A stretch of 64,000 nucleotides of DNA from Macrosoma leucophasiata (Eukaryota; Arthropoda; Insecta; Lepidoptera; Hedylidae), in NCBI GenBank assembly GCA_036365455.1, contig JAWQUS010000007.1:21654001-21718000 (forward strand). Direction: 5' to 3'. The notes under the pieces are model-generated. The model was given only the letters and a program-made list of their open reading frames with translations. It was not told the origin of the DNA and ran no database searches. Positions 31,593-43,516 of this stretch are shown in pieces. The translations under genes and the position numbers were made by a program. Position 1 is the first letter of the stretch. Each line of letters opens with the position of its first letter.

Positions 31593-33204
31593 AAATTTAA
31601 AATTAACGACCAATTATTTTCCCCACCTTACCTTATCACTGATATCGAAATTTTGTATCCAGTACATGAATTACAGCCATCATAACATGGTACGTTCAAA
31701 CATGCGATACGATATCAACCGATATACCTTTTGTCGAAGCCGCCACCAAATCAGAGCCATAAAACAAACGTAATTTCGCCAAAGATAAGCAAAGCAACAG
31801 ATAAGATATGTCACCGAAATCTGAAGCCGTGGGATTTGTGTGTTATTGGAATTTTTGTTACGTGGACGGTCACGAAATTTGTGACATTTGAGGGTGCGGT
31901 GGGGTTAATAGAAGCCAATGTCCAGTTGGTGTTCCCGACGTACCCACGTTCCCCACGTGTGTGTGGTAACGGTTTCCGCGGTGGGTACACTTTTACCATA
32001 GATAGCTATCTCCGGTTTCCTGTAAGTGCAAATCTATTCGTGATTTCACTTTTTCCGTAATAAACAAGGAACCCATAAATTTTCGCCATGTCCGTCTGTG
32101 GCACAACTATACACCTTAATGACGCCGACATACATGTAGAATAAAAACATAAAAAATAAAATTATTTAGAGTACCCCAACATGTAACGTGGGGATAATTT
32201 TTTAACCGAGTTCAAAAAACGAGAAGGTTCTCAATTCGGCCCGTATATACATATTTTTTTTGTTTGATGCGGAATAGTTTCGAATTGGTCCCATAAATAT
32301 TTGATTCAGATAGGCCCATCAGTTTTTATTTTATGAGCATTTTTTACTTACTTTCACCTCAGACTAGACTAGACTTAGACTAGACTAGGAATAAGAATAG
32401 ACTCTTACCTCTAGGTGAATAAGAATCATGGTTCCGCGGCGGTGAAGGCAATCTTTGTTCTGGTCTAGTGGTAGGCGCCCCCCATAACGACTGGCATAGC
32501 CCGCTGCGTAGCGCCTCGCTGGCTGACACGCCTGGAAACAAAGGCATATCTGTAGTAATCTATACTTCTATTCGTCTCGTCTATAAGTCGTCGGTTTGTT
32601 TGTTTGTACGCACTTATATAAGAAGACAGTTTCTGTTAGTCGCTGAAGAAGAATTGATTGTATAACAAAATCTTTCAGGTTCGGTTGCTCCAAAATATTT
32701 GTTAAAGTACTTGTACTAGTAGTTGGTAAAGTTATGATAATAAATGTACCTGTAACAAACATTAAAAAAATCATTTATATGAGGTCATTTCCTTTCCTTC
32801 CATATTGAAATTGAAAATTATAATATTTTACATTGAAATCTCGAAATTAAAAATGGTTTACATATTATTATAATATATATATATATATACCGGCCGAATT
32901 GAAAACCTTCAACATAAAAAAATCACATAAAAAGCATAGTCAATCAAAATAAAATAACGATGGATTCACGCTAAGTTTTACGACTGGCTATGTTTTCTGA
33001 TTACTATGTTGTATAGCTGTTAGCTTTTTACAAATTTAATCAGCATATAATCATGTAAGTAAAATGTTTAGTAGGTCATTGAATATTCAACCTAGGTTAG
33101 TTTAAGTTAAAAAAAAATTACTATTTAAGAGTGCTCTCCAGGAGCCCAATTATATGAAATAAATGAATAAACTGAATCTGAATTAAATCCAATAGATTTG
33201 TATG
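31593..33204. other. no gene recognised
   Basis: A 109-codon frame at 31731-32060 is mirrored by a 62-codon minus frame and is unrecognised. AGACT repeats at 32363-32392, (TA)n at 32870-32890. Confidence 0.45.
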
Positions 33205-33355
33205 TATGTATGTATAGTATATTCATGTCAGTATATGGATATTTTAATCGCCAGATATCCCGGTCCTGACATACCTCCCGTGCTTCTTTTACATTCATCA
33301 TTCCCTTCTCCACACTCTCTGCCTACCCCGTAAAGGACCTACCGCGAAGATACAT
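33205..33355. mobile_element. family D fragment, internally inverted
   Basis: The left half (CAGATATCCCGGTCCTGACA) matches family D on the minus strand. The right half (CACTCTCTGCCTACCCCGTA, then GAAGATACAT) matches it on the plus strand. Confidence 0.6.
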
Positions 33356-33359
33356 CACG

Positions 33360-33416
33360 ATTCATTTACCATCAATGTGAACTTTATGCTTGTATTATTT
33401 CATGACATAAAAATGT
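33360..33416 (+). repeat. family A, tail fragment
   Basis: TCATTTACCATCAATGTGAA then TTTATGCTTG and CATGACATAAAAA. Confidence 0.45.
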
Positions 33417-33969
33417 AACATAATCTTTGAGAATTATTAAATATCTGTATCATTCCTTGCCTATCTTTATCTATTACGTGTACCTATTTCATGTTATGTC
33501 TGTGTCGACATTGATAATGTACGTAATCAATATTTTTATTTTGTTTTTAGGTTATTTTATTTACCTATTTGTTACACATGCTTCCGATTACTTTCATAGA
33601 TCAAGCCTCGTAAATAGATACTGCAAAAATATCAATTGTCTGGTTCTTTAGATTTTGTTTGATAGCAACTAAACAATTTTTAAATATTTTTTAAAAATAT
33701 AATCGCGAGCAAATATTAGTAATAGGTAAACTAATTATAAGGGTCTATTATGTAACTCAGTTAACGTCAATTTTGTACGCATTATGTAGCACACTGCTCA
33801 TTAGACTTAACGTGATAATTACCGTCATACTTAAGAAAACAGCAATGTACTGCAAAGTGCCTTTTTATGTCATTGAGTTACAAAAAAGCAAGTTCAAAGT
33901 TGACATGGTACGAGGTAAGTGAATTCTGTAGCTGAAAACATCTACATGACATCCAGAGATAAATTTTAA

Positions 33970-34152
33970 TGTAGATGCGTTGCCACTTGTGAGGCCTGAG
34001 GTGTTATGCCTTAGTGCCGGAAATGAGCAGGCCGTTCATTGCTACCTGACCGGAACACGATAGTACTGAACACTACCATTCAACGACAAGTAGATTAAGT
34101 AATGCGGTGATGCCTACGCCCGCGGGCTCCGTCACTGGAGCTCTACCACCTG
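33970..34152 (-). repeat. family A, tail-truncated diverged copy
   Basis: From GATGCGTTGCCACTTGTGAG to the hairpin and CTACCACCTG. The tail side is lost or unrecognisable. Confidence 0.7.
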
Positions 34153-34234
34153 CATTCACACATCTATAACAACACTTCAAAGACAGTATAGGTGAAAAAT
34201 AAAGTAGGTACATAAAGGAAGTTTGAAAATTTTG

Positions 34235-34569
34235 CTGGTGGTAGAGTTCCAGGGCAGTACGAAGGCGTAGCCACTACCGCATTACCTAATTTATCTGCCG
34301 CTAAATGGTAGTGTTCAGCACTATCGTGTTCCGGTTAAATATTAATGTATGGCCCCGTTATAACTATCACAGATTTTTTGCAGAGTTTTCTTTCCGTTTT
34401 TTCTTTAATTTCTAAGTATCACAGAGGCAAAAGATCTTAGTCCTCAGGGGTGGTAACGCATCTGCACTTTGACCTCTGGTTATTGTGTAGATGTCTATAG
34501 GCTGTAGTCATCACTTATCATCCATGTGAACTGCAAGCTTGTTTGCTACCACCATCACATAAAAAAAAA
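34235..34569 (+). repeat. family A, older copy with a 52-bp insertion
   Basis: All family landmarks from CTGGTGGTAGAGTTCC to the A tail. Inside it, TATCACAGA occurs at 34365-34373 and again at 34417-34425, bracketing a 43-bp pyrimidine-rich insert. Confidence 0.75.
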
Positions 34570-34834
34570 CAGAATAATTGGACGTTACAAGAAGTGCACT
34601 TCGAATGATAGGTAATATCGTTAAATCTCAATCAAAAACCGACCAATTATAATCAGCCAGTAAAAATACAATAATAAGCGAGGGCGACTAACAAAGTCAC
34701 CAATTATTCTATCAACGAACTGTCAGGCATGATTCTGTGATCATACACTGCTCATTAAAATCCGTTTAAAGTAATTCATAAAGGCAATACATGAATTAGT
34801 TTACGTTTATTAAAATTGTAATAGTGAAGTGTTT

Positions 34835-35092
34835 GTTTTTTTTTGTGTTCAAAGTGGCAAACGCTCACTTTCATATTAAGTGATGACTGCAGCCTATAGA
34901 CACCCACACAAAGAACAAGGTCAAAATGCAGATGCGTTATCACTCCTGAGGCCTAAGGTGTTTGTTATGCCTCTGTGCCGGAAATCTGACCGGAACACGA
35001 TAGTACTGAACACTACCGTTTAGCGGCATGTATATTAGGTAATGCGGTGGTGCCTACTCCTGCGAGCTCCGTCACTGGAGCTCTGCCACCAG
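34835..35092 (-). repeat. family A, near full length
   Basis: Oligo-T to CTGCCACCAG, with a short deletion around GGGCCGTACATTACC. Confidence 0.8.
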
Positions 35093-35221
35093 TAAAGTTT
35101 GTTTATCAATTATACATAAATAAAATGTTATGAATGTATAAAGAGTGTCGGCTGCGGGACGTGACGACCCAGTTGCTCTCTGATAGAGGTGAATTCCTCC
35201 GCTAGTGCAAATAACCCATGG

Positions 35222-35300
35222 CACAGTACAAATATGAACAGTATGGAAACCACGTTCAAAACGTTGAAACGTCACACTCACACAAACATGCGCATCTTAG
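35222..35300 (+). repeat. short dispersed repeat J
   Basis: CAGTACAAATATGAACAGTA, TTCAAAACGTTGAAACG and CACACAAACATG, as at 19.0 kb. Confidence 0.6.
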
Positions 35301-35734
35301 TAGTAGGTGTACTACTCATGAAACAAAGTAGGAAGACCCCTCACGCCCAGATTTTTTTTTGCGTACCTGCATGTGGCATACCGCTGCCGCTGGACTATTT
35401 AAATTTATTAGGCAAATCGAAACGTTCACAATACCTTTGAAGAATTTTAATGTCCTAAATTACAAACAACACTCAAGTAGATCAAACATTCATCGATAAA
35501 AACGAATTATCAACCGAACATTTAGGTAATCACGGCGAAAGATGGCAGATAACATCATGTAATTACATTTATCGCTTGTAATTGCGTGTAATACGTGTTG
35601 TATTTGATAGGATACTGTCAGCCAAATCGAATTTTGCCCATCAATGTCTGATTCATAGCTTGGTATTCATTCGATTGGAAGAAAAAATCTGTCTTGTACT
35701 TAAGGTCCTTGCTTGTACTTTACCTAATGAGATT
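35301..35734. other. no gene seen
   Basis: Unique DNA between repeat J and a family A copy. Confidence 0.5.
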
Positions 35735-35993
35735 TTTTTTTACGATGATGACTGCAGTCATGTACACAAAAACCAGAGGTGCGAAATGCAAATCAGTTAC
35801 CACCCCTTAGAGCTCAGTTGTTATGTCCCTGTGATTATTTGTGTGTGTGAGTTATTCCAAGGTCATTATCACCTAACCGGATAGTGCTGAATAATACACT
35901 ATAGTGCTGAATACTACCATTTTGCAGCATATAGATTAGGTAATGCGGTAGTGTCTACGTCCTCGACTCCCTGCACTGGAATTCTACCACTAG
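35735..35993 (-). repeat. family A, diverged older copy
   Basis: GATGACTGCAGTCATGTACA through ACCCCTTAGAGCTCAG to TCTACCACTAG. The hairpin has decayed. Confidence 0.65.
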
Positions 35994-36078
35994 CTAAATA
36001 CAGTCTCTATTTCATGTGTTGAACTTTTACGATCCACAAACCCATTTTTACGCTACTTATTAGGTAACAAAAATCTTA

Positions 36079-36222
36079 CCCCTTTATTCATAAACGTACA
36101 TTAGATACATTTTAGCTATAGAATGCTTTGTCTTTGTCAGTTGCATTGTCAAATGTGCAGGATAGAAAAAGACAAAGGAGAGATTAGCAACACTTTAGCC
36201 AAAATACGTTTATGAATAAGGG
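36079..36222. mobile_element. short MITE, about 144 bp
   Basis: CCCCTTTATTCATAAACGTA at the left mirrored by TACGTTTATGAATAAGGG at the right. Non-coding interior with GACAAAG/CTTTGTC inner repeats. Confidence 0.8.
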
Positions 36223-36284
36223 AGATAATATAAAAAAAAATCGTTCAAACACATAAAGCCAGCATAGTCTCATCAAAAAGCAAT

Positions 36285-37190
36285 AAAACAGCAAACCCTT
36301 TGCGTTCATTGAACAAATCCGTCCTACACGACTGGCCGGTCTGGCGCCACGGAATCACTTGCTTCCTTCGGGATGCACTGATTGTCCTTGCCTCTTATCG
36401 CTCTCATCCTGTTTTTAAGTATTTATCGTTAATGATATCTTTTTTGCTATTTCTTTCAAAAGATGGGCTCTCTCAATTGTTTTCCTTGCTAAGTCTACGT
36501 TACTAATCGGAATTATCGATAAAAAATCGGTTATTGGCCCAAAAAAAACCCTAGTGATATGCCATTAATGATGTCCAAATTCGATTGTTTCTGGTAGTAA
36601 ATGAAATGTTCCATTTTATTTAAGACAATACTAAGAGCACTGTCTAAAGAAAACGAACGTGTTCTAAGAGCTAGTAAACCACCAAGTCCTTTGCGTTCAT
36701 TAAACAAAGCCGTCGAACAGTCGGCTGTCGAGCTGGTGCCACCGAATCGCTCGCTTCCTTCGGGATGCACTGATTGTCCTTGCTTCAAATCGCTTTTCAA
36801 GTATTTGTCTATTTTATTATTAATTCTTAGTAAGAGTGTAAGTTACATCTCAAAAAAAGATTCTCTCCATCGTTTTCCTTGCTAAGTCTAAGCTGCTAAT
36901 CGGAATTTTGGATGAAAAATCGTTTAAAAGTCCAGAACAACCTCAGTGATATGCTATTAATGATGCCCAAGTTTGATTGTATCTGGGAGCAAACGAAATA
37001 TTCCATTTTTTATTAAGGATTTTCACTAAGAGCTAGTAAAACAGCAAGTCCTTAGCGTTCATTGAACAAATCCGTCTAAAAGTCGACTCTCGAGCTGGCG
37101 CCACCGAATCGCTCGCTTCCTTCGGGATGCACTGATTGTCCTTGCCTCTTATGGTCCTTATCCTGTTTTCAAACGTCCGCGCTTCCTTGC
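36285..37190. repeat. tandem array, about 2.4 units of 362-392 bp
   Basis: TTTGCGTTCATTGAACAAAT-like starts and the block CTTCCTTCGGGATGCACTGA occur at 36361, 36753 and 37115. TTTTCCTTGCTAAGTCTA and GATATGCYATTAATGATG recur in the first two units. Units differ by many substitutions and the third is partial. No coding assignment. Confidence 0.8.
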
Positions 37191-37271
37191 TTTGAATTCG
37201 AAGGTTGAGGACAGAGTTCAAATAAAGGTGTTTTAAAATTGTTTGTCTTTTAGTAACACCCTATTGTTTGG

Positions 37272-37372
37272 TGTCAGGTGTATTAATGCATCTGCTTTTC
37301 GATTTCTGGTTTTTGTGTAGACATCAATAGACTCACTTACCATCCATGTGAACTGCTAATCACATAAAAAAC
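37272..37372 (+). repeat. family A, diverged tail fragment
   Basis: GTGTCAGGTGTATTAATGCA, TTTTTGTGTAGACATC, ACTTACCATCCATGTGAAC and a short A tail, immediately before a family C relic. Confidence 0.5.
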
Positions 37373-37374
37373 TG

Positions 37375-37650
37375 CCTCTGCTGCTTTCTAGTCTATTGGT
37401 AGCAGGCCACTCTCTCTGCTGGGTTTTGTCCTCAAGCCTAGTGAAGGTAACTGCTATCCGGAATTTTCCATTTTCAGGAAGTTTCCCAATCCCACTCTCG
37501 GAGTTTGGTATAGTGTCCTTGAGTCATTGAGATTTCATGTCAATAGGTTCGCAACCTATTGATGAGATAGATGAGACTAAACGTAATTGGTAAAGCGTGC
37601 GTGTTTGCATATATGCTTGAATGCATATATTTATCCTTGCCTACCTATAA
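37375..37650 (+). repeat. family C SINE, old diverged copy
   Basis: TCTATTGGTAGCAGGCCACT head, TTTTCCATTTTCAGGAAGTT body, and TGCTTGAATGCATATAT near the end. The order is as in the family, with many substitutions. Confidence 0.55.
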
Positions 37651-37983
37651 CAAACGCGAATTTACGTATCATATACAAATATCCTTTTTTACGTATTTCA
37701 TACAAAATTCACACCATTCACTTCTAAATCATGCAATCCTATTTGTAGCGAAACAGCCACACGACCTTCTAACTAGGCATGCATCTATGATTCACACTAA
37801 TAAAAATTAGAGTTATGAATCACGCGCTTGAAAAATTAAGGTTTCGGACAAACTTACACGGTCACTGATCGTGAGCATAGACTTCACTATATGGAAAGAA
37901 GCTTAAAATTTTTCAGATACTATTAATATTTTTAGGCTACAAAATCGACTTCGATTAATGCTTTTATATAATTTGCAGTTTTG

Positions 37984-38240
37984 TTTTCATGTCCTGGAAT
38001 AACAAATAAGCATGCAGTCCGACAAAAACAAATTAAAGATTTTAAATGCTAATGCGTTGCCATTCCTGGAGCCTTATATCCATCGTATATCATGAAAGTA
38101 GCTAACCAGCATACATTTTACAATAATGATAGTAAATACTGTAACCCATGAACAATTACATAAATACTACTACTTCTGAAGTTAAATGTACATAATCTCT
38201 GTGCTGGAAACTAAGGGGCTGTATAAAACCCATCACTAGG
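37984..38240 (-). repeat. two decayed family A fragments
   Basis: AATAAGCATGCAGTCCGAC at about 38000 and ACCAGCATACATTTTACAAT to GTGCTGGAAACTAAGGGG at 38091-38225. Weak but in the right order. Confidence 0.4.
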
Positions 38241-38288
38241 GATAAGAATAAAAAAGTGGCGCAAACTAATCAGATCATATCGTCTGCC

Positions 38289-38423
38289 CGTCGTTTTTAG
38301 CTTCCGTGGTCCCCACGGAAGCTAAAAAGCGACGTCAATTTGGTTTTAAAAATCATTTTACTAAAGTAAAATGATTTAATATACTCGTAATTATATCGCA
38401 TATATTAAAATATACGCGATATA
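38289..38423. repeat. three consecutive hairpins
   Basis: First, 38289-38334: TTTTTAGCTTCCGTGG, loop TCC, and its complement, extended by CGTCG with a bulge. Second, 38350-38377: AAATCATTTTACT, AA, and its complement. Third, 38392-38423: TATATCGC..GCGATATA. All are in unique DNA. Confidence 0.85.
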
Positions 38424-38469
38424 AATACTTAAAAAAATAAAAATAAAAATAGTTTTATTTCAGTGAGTG

Positions 38470-38866
38470 TAGCTCTAGAGTTTGATGTTTTTTAGTGTGG
38501 TGGTCTGTTAGTCGCACCAGTCGCACCAATTTGTACAAAGCTTAAAAACAAAGCGATGGCGCCAACACCGTTCAAGAATCAATGACCGGCGTCCGGAGTC
38601 CGGAGTGCGGCCGGCGGCTAATTTGTCGCTGACAACACCAATTGTAGCGTCACCAGCGTCGCTTCCTGTGTTGCGTGACGGTGTAAGTGACGGCCTGGTG
38701 GCGGTCCCCGATCCCAAAAACCTAATATTGTACATTCGTTTTCGGATCACGCCAAGTTAGGTAGGATACTATCTCTCGGTCGATCCATCAGATTGGTGGA
38801 GATGACGTTTTTGACAAAAGGTTGGAAGTATCGATAGTAGGTCGTCAATCAGATTGACGGAACCTG
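38470..38866. other. GC-richer block, unidentified
   Basis: Contains CCGGCGTCCGGAGTCCGGAG and GTTGCGTGACGGTGTAAGTG. Open frames of about 80 codons on the minus strand are not recognisable. Could be an old element or an unannotated exon region. Confidence 0.35.
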
Positions 38867-39041
38867 AAGCTGGTCTTAATAGAACGAGGCGTTTAGCGAA
38901 TGAACTTGAAGACCACCTGCAGTCCTGATTGAACTGGGGGTGATTGAACTTTGGGTTGGACCCACCATAAGCTGGTCTCAATAGAACGAGACGTTTAGCG
39001 AATGAAATTGAAGATCACCTGCAGTCCTGATTGAACTGAAT
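38867..39041. repeat. 102-bp-period tandem duplication
   Basis: AAGCTGGTCTTAATAGAACG, GCGTTTAGCGAATGAA and CACCTGCAGTCCTGATTGAA appear at 38867 and again at 38969 with a few changes. One frame of the first unit reads EPEAGLNRTRRLANELEDHL then QS-stop. Confidence 0.8.
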
Positions 39042-39519
39042 AGTACTTTGGGTTTCAATATTTATTTTTCAGTATTTGAATGAAATATAATATTTGTTCA
39101 ATTTAAAACGAATACAATTTACTTTTTGTGGTATCACCGCTTCAGCTTAATGGGGTAACAAAAAACCGTTACGCGCAGAATCGTACGTCCGTATTAAAGA
39201 AGCCCGGGAATAGATAGAGGCAGGTATGTAACGCTATGGCATCTAAGTTTTGTTCTACCATTGGAACTAGACTTCTTATTGAATAATCGTAACTTCTGTA
39301 TGCAAATCGCTATATGTAGTCACGTATACCAAACGGCAATTGTCGCGTGCGCTAGTTTGCCGAAAATTGAACCGGTACTAGGGTCCGCTCGTGGTCTCCA
39401 ATGGCATCTAAAGATGCCTGTCATCTTCAATTAGGATACAGGATATCTAAGATTGTGTGTGTCTTTTACTTGTCCACTCATAATTTTATTATTGTTTTAT
39501 TGGATTTATTATCTATTAC

Positions 39520-39660
39520 AAAGACATTACAACTAAGGTCTCAAGGGTAGCAGCAACGCATCTGCATTCGACCTCTGGTTTTTGTGAAGATGTCTGTAGG
39601 ATGCCGTCATCACTACACTTAACATCCATTGCTTGTTTGCCACCTTCCTTACATAAAAAT
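39520..39660 (+). repeat. family A, 5'-truncated older copy
   Basis: AACTAAGGTCTCAAGGGTAG, GCAACGCATCTGCATTCGAC, CTTGTTTGCCACCTTCC, A-rich end. Confidence 0.65.
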
Positions 39661-39679
39661 CTTACCTTTTGTTGCTGCT

Positions 39680-40047
39680 AAAAGCGCGCATGGCCCTGCG
39701 GCTGGTGTAGATCGTAAGCGATCTACTCGGTTAAGCATTACGGGCGCAGTCGGTTGTGTGATGGGGACCGCTAGTGGCAAATTAAAATGCATTTCCGTGC
39801 TTCGGAGGGCACGTTAAGCCATCGGTCCCGGTTGCTGTCGATAGATAGCAGTCGTTAAATCTTGTCGGAGGCCTTATGGGCGGTTTGAAAACATCCGTCA
39901 GCGGGTTGGCCACTAACCCGTATCTCCATCAACCCGCATTGGAGCAGCGTGGTGGAGTAGGCTCCAGGGCTCCCCCCAAAAAGGGGAGAGACTCGTGCCC
40001 AGCTGTGGGACGTATAATGGGTTGTCATTATTATTATATTATTATTA
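39680..40047 (+). repeat. family B SINE, full length
   Basis: Target-site duplication TTGCTGCT at 39672-39679 and 40048-40055. Head GCGCGCATGGCCCTGCGGCT, 5S-like block GGTTAAGCATTACGGGCGCA, and an (ATT)n tail. Confidence 0.88.
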
Positions 40048-40231
40048 TTGCTGCTGTACCGCAATCGTAAAAATAAAAAAATATGTATACTCAAAAAATA
40101 CACATTTTTTTAGTGTTTGAGGGCGATATTGGTAACGATGTTTCTAATCTATTTTCAGCGCTGTGGCATATATTTATTGCACTATAAAACTAGCACATAG
40201 ACTCTAAATAACAGTTTTGTTTCATTGAATC

Positions 40232-40450
40232 TAGTTCTAGAGTTCCAGTGTCGGAGCTCGAGGTCGTAGGCACCACCAGATAACCTAATCTGCCGCCAAA
40301 CCGAAGTATTGAGCACAATCATCCAGTCATGTTCCCGTTACATGGTAATGAAACCTCAGTGGCAACGCATATGCATTTTGACCTCCAGTTTTTGTATAGG
40401 TGTGTGTCTATAGGTTGCAGTTGTCACTTATAATCAAAACAAAAAAAAAT
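40232..40450 (+). repeat. family A, older diverged copy
   Basis: CTAGAGTTCCAGTGTCGGAG, GTAGGCACCACCAGATAACC, ATGCATTTTGACCTCCAG and a run of A at the end. Confidence 0.65.
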
Positions 40451-40477
40451 ATCATCTAGTTTTTATATATCAATATA

Positions 40478-40656
40478 CTAGCTGTTGCCCGCGGCTTCGT
40501 CCGCGTGGATGTCGTTTTATAATCCTGAATTTTCTTTGCTTTAAACCTCACGGAGCCTGAGACCTTTCCAACGAATGCAAAACCGTGGAAATCGGTTCGT
40601 GCGTTCTGGAGTTATAGCGTCAGGAAGAAAAACCCGACTTATATTTATATTATAGA
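40478..40656 (-). mobile_element. short Helitron
   Basis: CTAGCTGTTGCCCGCGGCTT then CGTCCGCGTGGATG at the left, ATCGGTTCGTGCGTTCTGGA inside, and ATATTTATATTATAGA at the right. CTAG is flanked by A. The other flank is not the expected base. Confidence 0.7.
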
Positions 40657-41214
40657 CTACAATTTACTAGTACCAATGTGACTTAAGGCGCTACTTTGAT
40701 AACAAAGAAAAGACTAGCCTATAAGTAAAAGTAACAAAATCGACAATAATATCAAATGATCGGGTGTTATGACACCGATCCACAAATGATCATCAGGCGC
40801 CGGCAAACCGCTCCCGGACACATGCAGCGATCAATTACTTTCATGTCTTACATCAAGTACCTATTTGCGAAGCATATACTAGGTGATTTTGAGACATAAA
40901 GATGTCATTGAATATACCTAATTGGCCGACTTAGGAATCACAAGAAAATGTCCCTAAATTGGCCCTTAAAATTTTGTTGTCTCAAAAAGTAAATTCGTTA
41001 ACGGTGTATATATTCTATTACCGTACTTTTTTTAAAATGTTCATACCACCGTTTAGCTAGTAGAGATGGGACATTTTAAAGCTCATTATTTCCCAAACGG
41101 AACGGATTTATTCGAGAAATGGTTGACTCAACCTAGAAATATTTTTTATTTTTTAATGGTTCCTCGCATTCTCATATTACGTGTACGGGATGTAGGTAGC
41201 CTAGAAAGGAGATG

Positions 41215-41720
41215 TTGCAAAAATGTATAGACCTCCGGCCATGTATTGTTCACAATATCATTATCGGGCAAAATCAATATAAAAACGTTTTTTACTGCAT
41301 ATTTTCACTTATTTAGCTTTGTTTGCAGTAACAAAACATGATTTGCAGTTAGAGTTGCAACTCAAACCAACATGGCGAATATGGCAGGCGATGTCATTTT
41401 GACATTTTCGTTTTTTAATTGTTTTTTTGATTATATAGTATTTGGAGAAAAAAGTCTTATTTTATAAATACTATCGAAATCGATTTCATGTGTTAATACT
41501 AAGAACTTAAACTAATCGATTTCCAATTTAAAGAAGCGTCGGCTGTATCGCCGCCATGTTAAATATGGTTGAAAATGATAAAATCGTTTGAATTAAATGT
41601 GGTAGTAACTCTAAAATATATTCTTGAATAAATTAATTGTATTTTTTTCGGATTCTTCTTTAATTTACCCATTTTTTGAGGACGTGTACGAACTAGGGCC
41701 AAGCTCGCAACATCTCCTTT
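41215..41720. mobile_element. MITE of the AAAGGAGATGTT family, longer relative
   Basis: AAAGGAGATGTTGCAAAAAT at the left and CTCGCAACATCTCCTTT at the right. The interior differs from the 1.7-kb element, so they share ends rather than the whole sequence. Confidence 0.65.
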
Positions 41721-43516
41721 AGCTAAAGTTTATTTTATTATTTTGTTGGCCATGCTTTTGGAATATTTTGGGAACAAATTTCCCAAATTTGGAAAAATTT
41801 GAGGGTACCTGAAAAGGTCCTCTGATATAATATATTTTTTGTTTTAGCAATGTCCAAAACCAAAGTAAATATACATTTACAACCCACAAACGTATTATTC
41901 ATTGTACATATAATGTTTAACAATCAGATACTGTAGGCACCAAGTCGTTGTTTTTTTAGATTTAACCTAATTTTATTATTTTTCGATAACAGTCGTTGCT
42001 TCCGGCACGATAATATTCTGAGAATATAGATTCATTGCGCATATTTTGCAATTGCTCAGTACTTTGATATTTCTTAAATGTATCTAGTAATGTGAAAAGT
42101 AATTTTATAGGTTGTATTAATCTGAAAAGAGTGCATGCGGGACTTGAATTAAAACACACTTACTGTGCCCATTGAAGATCAGTTGGACTGACGTAAAACC
42201 AAAATTTGATCGTCCATGGGGACCATTAGGTTGACTATAAAAGGTCATGGCACGGCACATCTTTCGAGAAAAATTAGAAGTAGGTAAATATTTTTTTTAA
42301 CATCTCTTAGATACATATCGTGACGTTTACATTGTTAAACGTCAAATATCTGTGAGCCAAATGGAATGTCACTATTTTGAGGCACAAAAGTCTTACAATC
42401 TTTACTATGTTACATAAAAAATGACGTTGCATTCGATCGTAATTTATTTTTAACCAAATATTATTTTATTCGCTTCTAAGCCCGATTATTATAAGAATGT
42501 TATAACCATGATTTCATACACGCGTTATCGATTCTAGGCTGAGCTACCGCTACGTCACTGATAAAGCAAATGCCACCGGTATCGATATCAAAGTGAGCCG
42601 CACATTATCAATTAGCCCTAGTTGTCAAACAATCATCCATTCATCAATGGCTTCGGTCCATTCATCGTTCAATTATTATTACCACTCCATTATAGATGTA
42701 TTTTTAAATGCATGCAAATTTATTGTCTATATCGACCCACGAAGGCCGTTAATCGTGTGCTGATAACTGCAGGACACTTTCTGGACTGCATCAAATCGTT
42801 CGATGATTGAACAAAGATGGGTGGAGTCGTCTTAGTAATGAACCGGTTGATTGCGGATTGCGAGTTGGATTCGTATGGACGTTGTTCTGTTCAAATGGGA
42901 GATTTTCAATAATATTGTCCTATATATCTTAGATTATTTACAGATTTTCCTGTAGTTTGCAGGTAGCTAACTATTTTCTATATTATTTACAAAAGAGGTA
43001 GAGGGGAGGAATGTTCTATGTTCGCCCATTTTCATGAAAAACTTTTTAAAATTGTAAAGTATTTAACATGTTTTATATTTATATAATAGCATGTCCATTA
43101 TTAGGGGTTAATTTTTTACGGAACCCAAAAATAAATCTATGGGTGATTGCAACAATATAGATAAAACCGAGGAACAAATAACGAATGCGATAAGAATTCC
43201 GCTACATCACTCAAAATTAAGTATTTGTTAGTAGATCGCTTCATTAAATTTTCATCTTGTCATGATTCTTAACGACAGATAACGTTATCTATTCGACACC
43301 TACTATTAAACATACAAAAAAGGATTGCAGATCTCTGTCTACTTCCCTATTGTGATTCATAGTCACAATTTAAATAAACGTGTTTTAGAACTCCTGAGCT
43401 GAAAAGCATAACAAACTGCTACTAAACTTATAAATATCGATGATTGATTCCTTGGCATAAGGCACAATTTTGTAATACCTGCCTAAGACGCTGTTACATT
43501 CTGCACGCATGAAAAA
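41721..43516. other. no gene seen
   Basis: AT-rich. A small inverted pair TGACGTTT/AAACGTCA lies at about 42322-42345. Confidence 0.5.
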
